The notes under the pieces are model-generated. The model ran no database searches. It was not told the DNA's origin and saw only the letters and a list, made by a program, of their open reading frames with translations. This document shows, piece after piece, positions 24,145-32,459 of a DNA stretch of 64,000 nucleotides. This DNA is from Bradyrhizobium cenepequi (GTDB lineage: Bacteria; Pseudomonadota; Alphaproteobacteria; Rhizobiales; Xanthobacteraceae): positions 186,001 through 250,000 of the forward strand of contig NZ_JAGKJI010000007.1 in assembly GCF_020329485.1 (NCBI RefSeq), in the 5' to 3' direction. Numbering within the stretch: the stretch's first letter is position 1; each line of letters starts with the position of its first letter. A program made the position numbers and the translations under genes.

Positions 24145-25182
24145 ATGCTGTTGCTCGAGTCTCTCCCAACCGTCATCGGCGCCGCCGCCATTGCGCCGGC
24201 ACTTTTGATGCTCTGGCTCGTCATCGCTGCCGATGAACGCCCGGGTCCGCCGGCGCAGGTCTGGCTCGCTTTCGTGCTTGGCGCGGCCAGCATTTCGCTG
24301 CTTGGGCTGGTGCGGGCGCCGTTCAATGCATTGCTGGCGATACCGGAAAACCCCTGGATGACGCTGGTGCTGCGCTCGCTGTTCGGCGTCGCCCTGCCCG
24401 AGGAGATCGTCAAGATCGCGGTGATCATCGCGGTATCGTCGCGGCGCCGCGCCACCGCCGACCCGATGGACCCGGTGGTCTACGGCGCCGCCGTAGGGCT
24501 CGGTTTCGCCGCTTACGAGAACCTCGCCTACCTCGTCCAGCATGCCGAGATGTGGCGCGCGCTCGCCGTGCTGCGCAGCGTGCTCACCGTGCCGTTTCAC
24601 GGCGCGCTCGGCATCATCGCCGGCGCCTATGTCGCGATCGCCCGCTCGGGCACCGCGCTCGGCGCGCACCGCCTGCACCGCGACTGGGCGCGCTTGTCGA
24701 GCTGGGCCATGGTGCTGCTCGCCCCGGTCTTGCTGCATGCCGCGTTCGACTTCCCGCTGCTGACCCTGCAGAGGGGCGGCGATCTCGGCTCCACGCTGCG
24801 GATGATCCTGGGCTCGGCAAGTGTCCTGATCGGGTTCAGCTCGATCGGCTTCGCGATCCGCCTGGTCTACCGGGTCGGCCGCCATCATGCGCCACGCACC
24901 GCGCTCGCGCGCGAACGGCTCAGCCAGCTGCGGCGGCTGTGGGCCGTGCTCGTCCTCGGCAGCGGCGCCGGCTTTCTCGGGCTGGCTTTTGTGCTGACGT
25001 CGATCCGCCGCTGGCTGATCAATCCCGAGCACAATCCGGCGGCGATCCTGGTCCCGGTCGCGGCGACTTCGATCGTGATCGGCATAGCGCTCCTGATCGC
25101 CGCCACCGCGATCTACATCTTCGGGCGAAATCGAATTCGCACGACCTCGGAGGGCTTTTCGTCGGCGCCGGGACCCGGCTAA
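24145..25182 (+). CDS. PrsW-family intramembrane protease-like protein
   Basis: This 345-residue polytopic membrane protein has eight or so hydrophobic segments. The PrsW/CPBP-like motifs are visible: PEEIVK around residue 92, DPVVYGAAVGLGFAAYENLAYL around 113-134, FHGALGIIAGAY around 152, and LLHAAFDF around 197. These acidic and His residues would form the metal site. In Bacillus, PrsW cleaves an anti-sigma factor. Here no sigma or anti-sigma gene adjoins, so the target is unknown. Confidence 0.8.
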   Translation: MLLLESLPTVIGAAAIAPALLMLWLVIAADERPGPPAQVWLAFVLGAASISLLGLVRAPFNALLAIPENPWMTLVLRSLFGVALPEEIVKIAVIIAVSSRRRATADPMDPVVYGAAVGLGFAAYENLAYLVQHAEMWRALAVLRSVLTVPFHGALGIIAGAYVAIARSGTALGAHRLHRDWARLSSWAMVLLAPVLLHAAFDFPLLTLQRGGDLGSTLRMILGSASVLIGFSSIGFAIRLVYRVGRHHAPRTALARERLSQLRRLWAVLVLGSGAGFLGLAFVLTSIRRWLINPEHNPAAILVPVAATSIVIGIALLIAATAIYIFGRNRIRTTSEGFSSAPGPG

Positions 25183-25249
25183 TCTGATATCATCGAAACC
25201 TGATATGCTCTAGGATCGCGTGCAATCACGCCCCGCCCGGAGAGCTGCG

Positions 25250-25828
25250 ATGACCATTCCAGACAACTTCGACAAGCTGCAATCCGAAGTGAACGCAGCC
25301 GTGAAGGCGCATTGGAAGGCCTTCCTGTTCGAAGGCATCCTGCTTGCAGTTCTCGGCCTCGCCGCGATGATCGTGCCGCCCTTTGCGAGCCTCGCCGTCA
25401 CGATCTTTCTCGGCTGGATGTTCCTGATCTCCGGCATCGGCGGATTGATCGTCACCTACTGGGCGCGCGAGATGCCGGGCTTCTGGTGGTCGCTGATCTC
25501 GGCGGCGCTTGCCGTGCTCGCCGGCGTCATCCTGCTGGCGAAGCCGACGCAAGGCGTGCTGACGCTGACCATCGTAGTCGGCGCCTATTTCATCGCCGAG
25601 GGCGTCGCCACCATCATGTATGGGCTGGAGCACCGGCGCGAATTGACCGGGCGCTGGTCGTGGCTCCTGGTCGCGGGATTGATGGACATCCTTATCGCAT
25701 TCATCATCATCGCTGGCCTGCCCGGCTCTGCGGAATGGGCGCTCGGGCTCTTGGTCGGCCTCAATCTCTTGTTCGGCGGGGCCACGCTGATCGGCATGGC
25801 GCTCGCAGCCCACAGCACTGCCCCATGA
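25250..25828 (+). CDS. HdeD-family membrane protein
   Basis: The 192-residue protein has six hydrophobic helices arranged as three DUF308 hairpins (AFLFEGILLAVLGLAAMIVP, LGWMFLISGIGGLIVTYWA, FWWSLISAALAVLAGVILLA and so on). HdeD proteins are inner-membrane proteins linked to acid resistance in Escherichia coli; in other bacteria the role is unproven. The ATG is preceded by GGAGAG. The gene is followed two bases after its stop by a family A repeat. Confidence 0.85.
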   Translation: MTIPDNFDKLQSEVNAAVKAHWKAFLFEGILLAVLGLAAMIVPPFASLAVTIFLGWMFLISGIGGLIVTYWAREMPGFWWSLISAALAVLAGVILLAKPTQGVLTLTIVVGAYFIAEGVATIMYGLEHRRELTGRWSWLLVAGLMDILIAFIIIAGLPGSAEWALGLLVGLNLLFGGATLIGMALAAHSTAP

Positions 25829-25830
25829 TT

Positions 25831-25932
25831 TAGAGCGTTTTCGAGCGAAGTGGATGCCGGTTCGCGTGAAGAAAACGCGTCAAAACGAGAATCCAAAGCT
25901 TCGGTCCTGATTTAATCAGGACCGAAGCTTTA
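25831..25932. repeat. Dispersed repeat, family A, with long terminal hairpin
   Basis: TAGAGCGTTTTCGAGCGAAG opens the element. GGTTCGCGTGAAGAAAACGC follows, and then an 18-base-pair perfect hairpin (arms 25895-25912 and 25915-25932) around AAGCTTCGGTCCTGATT. This hairpin could end hdeD transcription. It lies right against the promoter of the DAHP synthase leader. Confidence 0.78.
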
Positions 25933-25935
25933 GGG

Positions 25936-25964
25936 GTGACAAGGCCGGATCCATCCGCTATAGA
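25936..25964 (+). promoter_or_regulatory. Sigma70-like promoter for the aromatic leader and DAHP synthase
   Basis: GTGACA (25936-25941) and TATAGA (25959-25964) are separated by 17 bases, a good match to the -35/-10 layout. Transcription would start around 25971-25972, at the leader ATG itself, so the leader would be translated from a leaderless or nearly leaderless message. Confidence 0.6.
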
Positions 25965-25971
25965 GCCCGCC

Positions 25972-26052
25972 ATGATCAACGCCGCCACCAGCTACTTCTG
26001 GTACTTTAGCTACGACAGCTCGCTGGCGGCGGGAGGATCGCGCTCAATTTAG
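25972..26052 (+). CDS. Aromatic leader peptide of the DAHP synthase attenuator
   Basis: This 26-residue ORF starts MINAATSYFWYFSYDSS. Residues 8-14 are Tyr-Phe-Trp-Tyr-Phe-Ser-Tyr, six aromatic residues out of seven, and the chain ends GGSRSI. It stops 87 bases before the start of DAHP synthase, the first enzyme of aromatic amino acid synthesis. Ribosome stalling at these codons when charged tRNA-Phe, -Tyr or -Trp is short would control folding of the downstream RNA. No Shine-Dalgarno is visible, consistent with translation from the transcript 5' end as known for rhizobial trpL. It is too short for usual gene finders. Confidence 0.82.
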   Translation: MINAATSYFWYFSYDSSLAAGGSRSI

Positions 26053-26102
26053 TGAAATTGCAGCAAGACGTCCGAACAGCCGCCAGACCTGGCGGCTTTT
26101 TT
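25981..26102 (+). promoter_or_regulatory. Transcription attenuator with alternative RNA pairings
   Basis: Segment 1 GCCGCC (25981-25986) can pair with segment 2 GGCGGC (26025-26030). Segment 2, as CTGGCGGC (26023-26030), can instead pair with segment 3 GCCGCCAG (26079-26086). Segment 3 can pair with segment 4 TGGCGGCT (26090-26097) to form the terminator. Segment 1 lies just before the aromatic codons, so a stalled ribosome would mask it, free segment 2 and favour the antiterminator. This is the classic 1:2, 2:3, 3:4 design. Confidence 0.8.
26078..26102 (+). terminator. Attenuator terminator before DAHP synthase
   Basis: AGCCGCCA pairs with TGGCGGCT around the four-base loop GACC and is followed by an uninterrupted run of six T. 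It lies between the leader stop codon and the ribosome site of the DAHP synthase gene. Confidence 0.85.
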
Positions 26103-26138
26103 GTTGGCCGGCAGGTTCAAAAGTCAAAGGAGCCCGCC

Positions 26139-27224
26139 GTGTTGAGTACCACTGACGATCTTCGAATTAGAGAACTGAAAGAGCTGAGTACGCCCGAAGA
26201 GGTGATGCGCGAAGTCCCGCGCACGTTGACGGCGACGCGGGTGGTGATGGCGGCGCGCAACGCCATCCACGCCATTCTGAACGGCAAGGACGACCGGCTC
26301 CTGGTCGTCGTCGGCCCCTGCTCCGTGCACGATCCCGCCGCTGCCATCGATTATGCCGAGCGCCTTGCCAGCTTGCGCGAGCAGCTTTCTGACCGGCTCG
26401 AGATCGTGATGCGCGTCTATTTCGAGAAGCCGCGCACAACCGTCGGATGGAAGGGGCTGATCAACGATCCGGGCCTTGACGGCAGTTTCGACATCAACAA
26501 GGGCCTGCGGCTTGCCCGCAGCGTGCTCTCCGCCATCAACAATCTCGGCCTGCCCGCCGGCGCCGAATTCTTGGATATGACGACGCCGCAATATATCGCC
26601 GATCTCGTGAGCTGGGCTGCGATCGGCGCGCGCACGACCGAGAGCCAAATTCACCGCGAGCTTGCCTCCGGGCTCTCCTGCCCCGTCGGCTTCAAGAACG
26701 GTACCGACGGCAATGTGCGCATCGCCGCCGACGCCGTGAAATCGGCCTCACACCCGCACCATTTCATGGCGGTGACGAAGGGCGGGCGCTCGGCGATCGC
26801 GGCGACCAGCGGCAACGAGGACTGCCACATCATTTTGCGTGGCGGCCGCACGCCGAACTACGATGCGGCGAGCGTCGATGCCGCCGCGGCCGAGCTGGCG
26901 CGCTCAGGCGTCAACCAGCGCACGATGATCGATTCCAGTCATGCGAACAGCAGCAAGAAGCCGGAGAACCAGCCTCTGGTCGTCGCCGACATCGCCGGCC
27001 AGGTTTCCGGCGGCGAGATGCGCATCATGGGCGTGATGATCGAGAGCAACCTGGTTGCCGGGCGGCAGGATGTGGTGCCGGGAGTTGCGCTCACCTACGG
27101 GCAGAGCATCACAGACGGCTGCATCGATTGGGAGACGACGGTCTCGTCGCTCAACGTGCTCGCCGATGCGGTTGGGGCGCGGCGCAAGGCACAACGCCGC
27201 GATGTCCGGGAACGGTTGGCCTAG
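26139..27224 (+). CDS. aroG: 3-deoxy-D-arabino-heptulosonate 7-phosphate (DAHP) synthase, class I
   Basis: The enzyme condenses phosphoenolpyruvate with erythrose 4-phosphate to open the shikimate pathway. I choose the GTG at 26139 because AAAGGAG lies six bases upstream; a TTG follows immediately in frame. The 361-residue product is of E. coli AroG length. It shows GPCSVHD, MRVYFEKPRTTVGWKGLINDP, GARTTESQIHRELASGL and SHANSSKKP, metal- and substrate-binding blocks of the AroG/F/H family. Whether the protein is also feedback-inhibited, and by which amino acid, cannot be read safely. Transcription appears controlled by the leader attenuator. The symbol follows E. coli and could equally be aroF or aroH. 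Confidence 0.95.
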   Translation: MLSTTDDLRIRELKELSTPEEVMREVPRTLTATRVVMAARNAIHAILNGKDDRLLVVVGPCSVHDPAAAIDYAERLASLREQLSDRLEIVMRVYFEKPRTTVGWKGLINDPGLDGSFDINKGLRLARSVLSAINNLGLPAGAEFLDMTTPQYIADLVSWAAIGARTTESQIHRELASGLSCPVGFKNGTDGNVRIAADAVKSASHPHHFMAVTKGGRSAIAATSGNEDCHIILRGGRTPNYDAASVDAAAAELARSGVNQRTMIDSSHANSSKKPENQPLVVADIAGQVSGGEMRIMGVMIESNLVAGRQDVVPGVALTYGQSITDGCIDWETTVSSLNVLADAVGARRKAQRRDVRERLA

Positions 27225-27273
27225 ACGCTTGTGGCTACGGGCCGCTGGGCGCCGCAGCGTCCGGCGGCTCGCC

Positions 27274-27525
27274 TCAGCAACCCCTGCAGATGCTCTTGAT
27301 CTTGCGATCAAGAGCGGCGTCCTCCTTGTTCGCCGGATTGTTCGGATCGCTGACATTGCTCTCGCTCGGCACCTCGCCCCGGCGCGGCTGGCGGTGTCCG
27401 ATCGGCGCTTCCGGAATTGGCTTGATCTCCTGGGTATTTTTCGGAACCGACGAGGTCCCGCCCTGCGCAAACGCAGGCGCACCGATCAGGGTCACAAGTG
27501 CCATCGACAAGATTGTTTTCCGCAT
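27274..27525 (-). CDS. Small exported protein with C-terminal SICRGC tail
   Basis: The ATG at 27525 follows AGGAG by about six bases. The 83-residue product has a signal peptide (MRKTILSMALVTLIGAPAFA), a polar Pro-rich middle (IKPIPEAPIGHRQPRRGEVP) and the end NKEDAALDRKIKSICRGC. The final SICRGC and preceding lysines match the end of the protein at 7140-7490, while the rest differs. It converges with the DAHP synthase gene, 49 bases apart. Periplasmic by inference. Confidence 0.75.
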   Translation of the reverse strand: MRKTILSMALVTLIGAPAFAQGGTSSVPKNTQEIKPIPEAPIGHRQPRRGEVPSESNVSDPNNPANKEDAALDRKIKSICRGC

Positions 27526-27593
27526 CTCGATTCTCCTGCCTTTCAACATTCTATCGCACCGGTTCCGGAACGTCGATATTCGCGCATCTCACA

Positions 27594-28685
27594 TCACACC
27601 TTAGGTGGATAGAGATGCACGTCACCGCAATAATCGACGACACGATAGCGTGTTTCGTTAGCCCCTTCACGTTGTCGGGGATTCTCCTGCGACAAATAGC
27701 GCGGTCCGATCGGCGCCTTGCCATGGCCGCCGGGAATGTCGAGCACGTAATCCGGCTGGCACAGGCCAGAGACGCGTCCCCGCAGCGACCGCATCAGTTC
27801 CTGGCCTTCTGCGATGGTCGTGCGCAGATGCGCGGTACCGGGCGCCAGATCGCCGTGATGCAGGTAATAAGGTTTGATCCGGCATTCGACGAAGGCGCGC
27901 ATCAAAGCCTCCAACGTGGCGGCATCATCGTTGACGCCCCTGAGCAGCACGGTCTGGCTCACCAGGGGGATGCCGGCATCCGCCAGCCGCGCGCAGGCGG
28001 CACGCGCCTCTGAGGTCAGTTCGCGCGGATGATTGGCGTGGATCGCGATCCACGTCGTCGCGCCGTCCACGCGCAGCGCGTGCGCCATCTCCGGACTGAC
28101 GCGCGCCGGATCAGCCACCGGCACGCGCGTGTGCAGGCGGATGATCTTGACGTGATCGACGGCAGCGATATCGGCCATGATCTCGGCGAGCCGCCGCGGC
28201 GACAACATCAATGGATCACCCCCGGTCAGGATCACCTCCCAGATCTCCGGGTGCGAGCGGATATAGGAAAGCGCGTGGCGATACGCAGCTTCCGGCAGCG
28301 CGGTCGCCTTGCCCGGCCCGACCATCTCGCGGCGGAAGCAGAACCGGCAATAGACCGCGCACACATGCACAAGCTTGAACAGCACCCGGTCCGGATAGCG
28401 GTGCACGATGCCGGGAACCGGCGAGTGCGCATCGTCGCCGATCGGATCGGCATTCTCGCCGGGATGCGTCGCGAGTTCATCCGCGGCGGGGATGAACTGC
28501 CGCGCGATCGGATCATTCGGATCGTCCGGATCGATCAGCGCTGCAATGTCAGGCGTCACCGCGATCGCATAGCGCGCCGCGACCTGCTCGAGATCGGCAA
28601 GCGCTTGCTCTGGCGCCAGCCCGCGCTCGATCAGTTCTGCGGGCTGTCGCAGGGTTGCGGTCAGCTTTCGGTCGATCCGGTTCAT
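27594..28685 (-). CDS. epmB: EF-P (R)-beta-lysine pathway: lysine 2,3-aminomutase
   Basis: This 363-residue radical-SAM enzyme turns L-alpha-lysine into (R)-beta-lysine for attachment to elongation factor P. The iron-sulfur motif is C109-x3-C113-x2-C116 (CAVYCRFCF). GGDPL and a PLP-binding region near HANHPRE and PGGHGKAP follow. It lacks the C-terminal extension of catabolic lysine aminomutases, as EpmB proteins do. The start ATG overlaps the epmA stop by four bases (ATGA), so translation is coupled. efp lies divergently about 1.4 kb away. Confidence 0.93.
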   Translation of the reverse strand: MNRIDRKLTATLRQPAELIERGLAPEQALADLEQVAARYAIAVTPDIAALIDPDDPNDPIARQFIPAADELATHPGENADPIGDDAHSPVPGIVHRYPDRVLFKLVHVCAVYCRFCFRREMVGPGKATALPEAAYRHALSYIRSHPEIWEVILTGGDPLMLSPRRLAEIMADIAAVDHVKIIRLHTRVPVADPARVSPEMAHALRVDGATTWIAIHANHPRELTSEARAACARLADAGIPLVSQTVLLRGVNDDAATLEALMRAFVECRIKPYYLHHGDLAPGTAHLRTTIAEGQELMRSLRGRVSGLCQPDYVLDIPGGHGKAPIGPRYLSQENPRQREGANETRYRVVDYCGDVHLYPPKV

Positions 28686-29734
28686 GTCTCTCCTGCGGGC
28701 GGCGTCCAAACCACCTGATCGATCCTCAGCGCGCCGCTCGCCAGCATCACCAAACGGTCGAAGCCGAGTGCCACGCCGCTCGCCTCAGGCATCGCGCCGA
28801 CGGCGGCGATAAAATCCTCATCCACCGGGTAGCGCTCGCCATAGCGGCGCTGCTTCTCGTCCATGGCCGCGACGAAGCGGCGGCGCTGCTCCGCCTCGTC
28901 GGTCAATTCACCGAATCCATTGGCGAGTTCGACGCCGCAGGCATAGACCTCAAACCGTTCGGCAACGCGCGGATCGGACGGTTTTGCACGTGCCAACGCG
29001 GCCTCCGGAACCGGATAGTCGGACAGCACGGTCAGTCGCCCCTGCCCGAGATATGGCTCGACATGCTCGACCAGGACCTTGCTAAAAATATCCGACCAGG
29101 TGTCATCATCGGCGATCCGTACCTGTTGCCGGGCCGCATCCGCAAGCGCTGCACGGTCGCCCTTGCCGTCAACAACGGTGGCCAGCAGATCGATCCCGGC
29201 AAAGCGCTCGAAGGCCGAGGCAACAGTCAGCAATTCCGGTTCGGCAAAGGGATCGGCGCTCTTGCCGCGGAATGAGAACCGCCCGATGCCGGTCGCCTGC
29301 GCGGCCTTGGCAATAACAAGGATCGTATCGGTCATCACCGCGTCGTAGACCTCATTGGCGCGATACCATTCCAGCATGGTGAACTCGGGCAGATGCAGGT
29401 CGCCGCGCTCGCGATCGCGGAACACGCGCGCGAACTCGAATATCTTGGTTTCACCCGCGGCGAGCAGCTTCTTGCAGGCGAACTCGGGTGACGTCCGCAA
29501 GTAGCGCTTCGCGTGGCTTCCATCGGCATGCGTCAACTCGGTACGAGGCGCATGCAGATGGGTCTCGTTACCGGGCGAAACTTGCAGGACGCCCGTCTCG
29601 ATCTCCGAAAATCCCTGCTCCTCGAACCAGGCTCGCACCGCCCTCGTCACGCCGCTCCGCGCCGCAAGAAACGGCCTTCTGTCGGCATGCCGCGTCGGCG
29701 TCCACCAGGGCGATGGCCGGTCGACGTCAGTCAT
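28682..29734 (-). CDS. epmA: EF-P lysine lysyltransferase (GenX/PoxA type)
   Basis: This 350-residue class II lysyl-tRNA synthetase-like enzyme lacks the anticodon-binding domain. It activates beta-lysine and joins it to a lysine of EF-P. Motif 2 is seen in FEFARVFRDRERGDLHLPEFTMLEWYRA and motif 3 in SGVALGFDRLVML. The ATG at 29734 (MTDVDRPSPWWTP) fits the family start; the frame is open a further twelve codons. It is translationally coupled to epmB. Together with efp nearby this forms a full modification set except for the hydroxylase EpmC, which I do not see. Confidence 0.93.
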   Translation of the reverse strand: MTDVDRPSPWWTPTRHADRRPFLAARSGVTRAVRAWFEEQGFSEIETGVLQVSPGNETHLHAPRTELTHADGSHAKRYLRTSPEFACKKLLAAGETKIFEFARVFRDRERGDLHLPEFTMLEWYRANEVYDAVMTDTILVIAKAAQATGIGRFSFRGKSADPFAEPELLTVASAFERFAGIDLLATVVDGKGDRAALADAARQQVRIADDDTWSDIFSKVLVEHVEPYLGQGRLTVLSDYPVPEAALARAKPSDPRVAERFEVYACGVELANGFGELTDEAEQRRRFVAAMDEKQRRYGERYPVDEDFIAAVGAMPEASGVALGFDRLVMLASGALRIDQVVWTPPAGET

Positions 29735-30143
29735 GAACGCGCCGCCGGCGAAAGCCGCTTCAGACGGCACATGGGGCTGCCCATCAATAAGTTGATAAAC
29801 TCAGCGAAAACCATTGAAATCACTTGATTTCTTCACATCACCCCGCGTAGCGCACCTTGATCTTTGCTCCAAACGCCGAGGATACAGGACGTCCCGCGCA
29901 CCGGCGGATCGCTCGCCCCGTCTGCGACTTCGTCATCCCGGCGTCAAGCGCATCCAGATCCCGCGTCCCAAGCGTGGTTGACAGCACGCGCGCGACGCCA
30001 CACCTGTCAGCAACCCGCCAAGCCAGCCGTAAAAGGCTGGCATCTCGGGGGCAAATCAGTATGTTGCAGCCCGAAACTGCCGCCAGGCCGCCGAGCGCAT
30101 CAGCCGAGCTGAGCCGGCGGCCGAACCATTCAGGAAAACCACT
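29735..30143. other. Divergent intergenic region between epmA and efp
   Basis: This 409-base spacer should hold the promoters for both modification genes and efp. It includes a 7-base-pair hairpin GCCAGCC/GGCTGGC with loop GTAAAA (30022-30041) about 100 bases before efp, which could lie in the efp 5' UTR. The open frames in it have no ribosome site and are not called. Confidence 0.5.
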
Positions 30144-30710
30144 TTGAAAGTCATCGCCAGTTCCATCCGCAAAGGCAACGTCATCGAGCAGGATGGCAAG
30201 CTTTACATTGTCCTTTCCGCCGAAAATATCCACCCTGGCAAGGGAACCCCGGTCAGCCAGATCGAAATGCGCCGCATCGGCGATGGCGTGAAGGTCTCCG
30301 AACGCTACAAGACCACCGACCAGGTCGAGAAGGCAACGGTTGAGGATCGCAACTTCAACTACCTCTATGAGGACGCCGACGGCTTCCACTTCATGAATGG
30401 CGAGACCTACGACCAGGTCCAGGTTCCGAAGGATATCGTCGGATCGTCCGCGCCGTATCTGCAGGAAAACATGACGGTGAAGCTCTCGATGCACGAGGGC
30501 AATCCGGTCGCGATCCAGCTACCGCAGCGCGCCACGCTGGAGGTCGTCGAGACCGAGCCGGTGACGAAGGGCCAGACCGCCTCCTCCTCGTACAAGCCTG
30601 CCATGCTCTCGAACGGCGTTCGCACCGCCGTGCCGCCGCACATCTCCACCGGCACGCGCATCGTGGTGATGACCGAAGACGGCTCCTACGTCGAACGCGC
30701 CAAGGATTAG
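30144..30710 (+). CDS. efp: Translation elongation factor P
   Basis: EF-P relieves ribosomes stalled on consecutive prolines. The 188-residue length is standard. The N-terminal KOW-like domain carries the loop HPGKGTP, with Lys33 in the position of the modified lysine, matching the nearby EpmA/EpmB pair. OB domains follow, including [12 protein letters not shown] and the C-terminal [22 protein letters not shown]. The start codon is TTG at 30144, with AGGAAA about nine bases before it; no ATG would give a full-length family start. Confidence 0.95.
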   Translation: MKVIASSIRKGNVIEQDGKLYIVLSAENIHPGKGTPVSQIEMRRIGDGVKVSERYKTTDQVEKATVEDRNFNYLYEDADGFHFMNGETYDQVQVPKDIVGSSAPYLQENMTVKLSMHEGNPVAIQLPQRATLEVVETEPVTKGQTASSSYKPAMLSNGVRTAVPPHISTGTRIVVMTEDGSYVERAKD

Positions 30711-30750
30711 CCGATCGGGTTAAGGGGGTGCCGCGCCGGGGGGCGACGCG

Positions 30751-32331
30751 TTGAAAGTGAAAGCTGTCCGCTTAGTCGCACCTTGGCTGGCAGCTTTAGC
30801 GTCGCTTCTTGCCGGCTCCCTCGCCACTTCGGCGGACGAATTCCGCACCCCGTCGCTCTCGGCCGTGCGCGTCGAATGGCGCGCGGTGCTCGATCAGCTC
30901 CGCGCCGAGATCAATACCCAGCCTTCGATCACTGCGAACTTCGCTTTTGCGAGTCAGCGCCGCGTGCCTTCTTACGACCCGCGCTCGCGTCCCGCGCTGG
31001 TGCAATTGAATGCGATCACCTCGCAGCTTTTCCCCGGCATCGGCCGCAGCTCAGTCCCGGTGCTCTTGCCGTTCGATACCGCAAGCTATCTTGAGGCGCG
31101 GCAGCGCGGCGCGGCGGAGACCTTGTCAGTGTCGCACTATCAGGCGAGCTTCCGTCCGGCCGATCTCTTCCATGCGGGAGCTGCCGGCTATGACGCGATG
31201 TTCGCACTCGAGCCGGGTGCGGGCGACGGAATGCCGGAGCGGACGTTTGCAAAGCCGGTCGAGGTGCACATCACCGGTTCGCTGCTGCTCTATGACCTCA
31301 ACGATCGGCTCGGCGGCAAGGGCGAACCTGTCAAATCGCTTTCCGCACAGTATCCAGACCTTCGCCGCGTCATCCGCGAAGGCTATGTCCGCTACGCCTT
31401 CACGCGCTTCGGCGTGCCCTATGTGGTCTCGATCCACTGCCTCGACAGCACGCCGCGGCTGCGGCGGCTGGCCTGCCGCGAAGCCTATCCGGTCGCCGAG
31501 CGCTTCCTGAAGGCGCTGCGCATCGCCGGCGGCCAACCCTCGCGGCCGCGGCGGGACATCGCCTCCGTGAGCGCCGAGCGGCCGGCCAGCCTCTCCCCTG
31601 ACTTCACCTACCGGCCGAGCGGTGACATTGTCGCCAACAGCGGTTACCGGGGGCAAAGCGGTCGCCCCGACTTGACCGTCTATTCGCAGATCCGCTTCCC
31701 CCTGGCGAAGGCGCCGGCCTTCGTGCATTCGCAATCGTTCGTCAGGCGCGCCGACCAATATCCCTGGCAGGACAATTTTTGCGAGGCGCGCAGTTTCGAA
31801 GTCGGCCAATGCGCCCGCGGCTTTGGCCACCAGGGGCAGGACATCCGCCCCGGTGCCTGCCTATCCAACAAGGGAGGCGAGTCCTGCGATCCCAAGCGGC
31901 AAGCGGTTGTCGCAGTGCGAGACGGCGTCGTGATCCGCTCAGCGGGCCAACAAGGCGTGACGCTGCAGGTCAGCACCCGGACCGAGCATATTCGCTTCCG
32001 CTACATGCATATGAACCCGTCGGCGATGGACGCGGACGGCCTCCTCAATGGGCGCCGCGTCACGGAAGGCGAGAAGATCGGCGTGGTCTCGAACTATCTC
32101 GATCACCCCAACGGCACCTCGCGCCACCTGCATTTCGACGTGCAGGTGTTCACGCGCGACGGCTGGCTGTGGGTCAATCCCTACACCACGCTGACCTCGG
32201 CCTATGAACGCCTGATCCGCGGCCGCGGCCGCGAGATCGGCCCCGAACCGCCGGTGGCCGCCGCGGTGGCGGATGCGCAGCCGGAGGACGCGATCCAGCG
32301 GCTCGACCCACAGGAAGGCGGCGGCAACTAG
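30751..32331 (+). CDS. Exported M23-family peptidase (LytM-type)
   Basis: The 526-residue protein starts with TTG and a signal peptide (MKVKAVRLVAPWLAALASLLAGSLATSA). A long region of about 300 residues without a recognised domain follows, then a C-terminal M23 domain with zinc-site residues H360-x-G-x-D364 (GHQGQD), YMHM near 417, and H459-L-H461. Such enzymes cut peptide cross-links in peptidoglycan or activate amidases. A Cys-rich insert (CEARSFEVGQC...CLSNKGGESC) precedes the active site. It lies 40 bases after efp, possibly in the same transcript. Its TAG stop is created by the first bases of a family B repeat. Confidence 0.88.
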   Translation: MKVKAVRLVAPWLAALASLLAGSLATSADEFRTPSLSAVRVEWRAVLDQLRAEINTQPSITANFAFASQRRVPSYDPRSRPALVQLNAITSQLFPGIGRSSVPVLLPFDTASYLEARQRGAAETLSVSHYQASFRPADLFHAGAAGYDAMFALEPGAGDGMPERTFAKPVEVHITGSLLLYDLNDRLGGKGEPVKSLSAQYPDLRRVIREGYVRYAFTRFGVPYVVSIHCLDSTPRLRRLACREAYPVAERFLKALRIAGGQPSRPRRDIASVSAERPASLSPDFTYRPSGDIVANSGYRGQSGRPDLTVYSQIRFPLAKAPAFVHSQSFVRRADQYPWQDNFCEARSFEVGQCARGFGHQGQDIRPGACLSNKGGESCDPKRQAVVAVRDGVVIRSAGQQGVTLQVSTRTEHIRFRYMHMNPSAMDADGLLNGRRVTEGEKIGVVSNYLDHPNGTSRHLHFDVQVFTRDGWLWVNPYTTLTSAYERLIRGRGREIGPEPPVAAAVADAQPEDAIQRLDPQEGGGN

Positions 32332-32432
32332 AGCATGATCCGGAAAAGTGTGAAGCGGTTTTCCGAAAAGATCATGCTCAAACAATAACCTAAAGCGCGA
32401 TGATGATTCATCCTCATCTCATCGCGCTTTAG
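32330..32432. repeat. Dispersed repeat, family B (full form)
   Basis: TAGAGCATGATCCGGAAAAG leads into GGTTTTCCGAAAAGATCATGCTC, an inverted partner. A spacer and a second palindrome follow, AAAGCGCGATGA.../TCATCGCGCTTTAG. Both halves also occur in the same order at 60187-60286. Either palindrome could act as a terminator. Confidence 0.85.
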
Positions 32433-32459
32433 TCGCCAAGTCCGCCGCCGCTCGATCGG

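Noticed and set aside
23731..25032. 433-codon minus-strand frame across the M20 end, repeat and PrsW-like gene
   Set aside because: It spans a palindromic repeat and two real genes on the other strand, so it cannot be a coherent protein.
27055..27612. Plus-strand frames over the end of DAHP synthase and the small exported gene
   Set aside because: They read out of frame through a certain gene and antisense to a signal-peptide protein.
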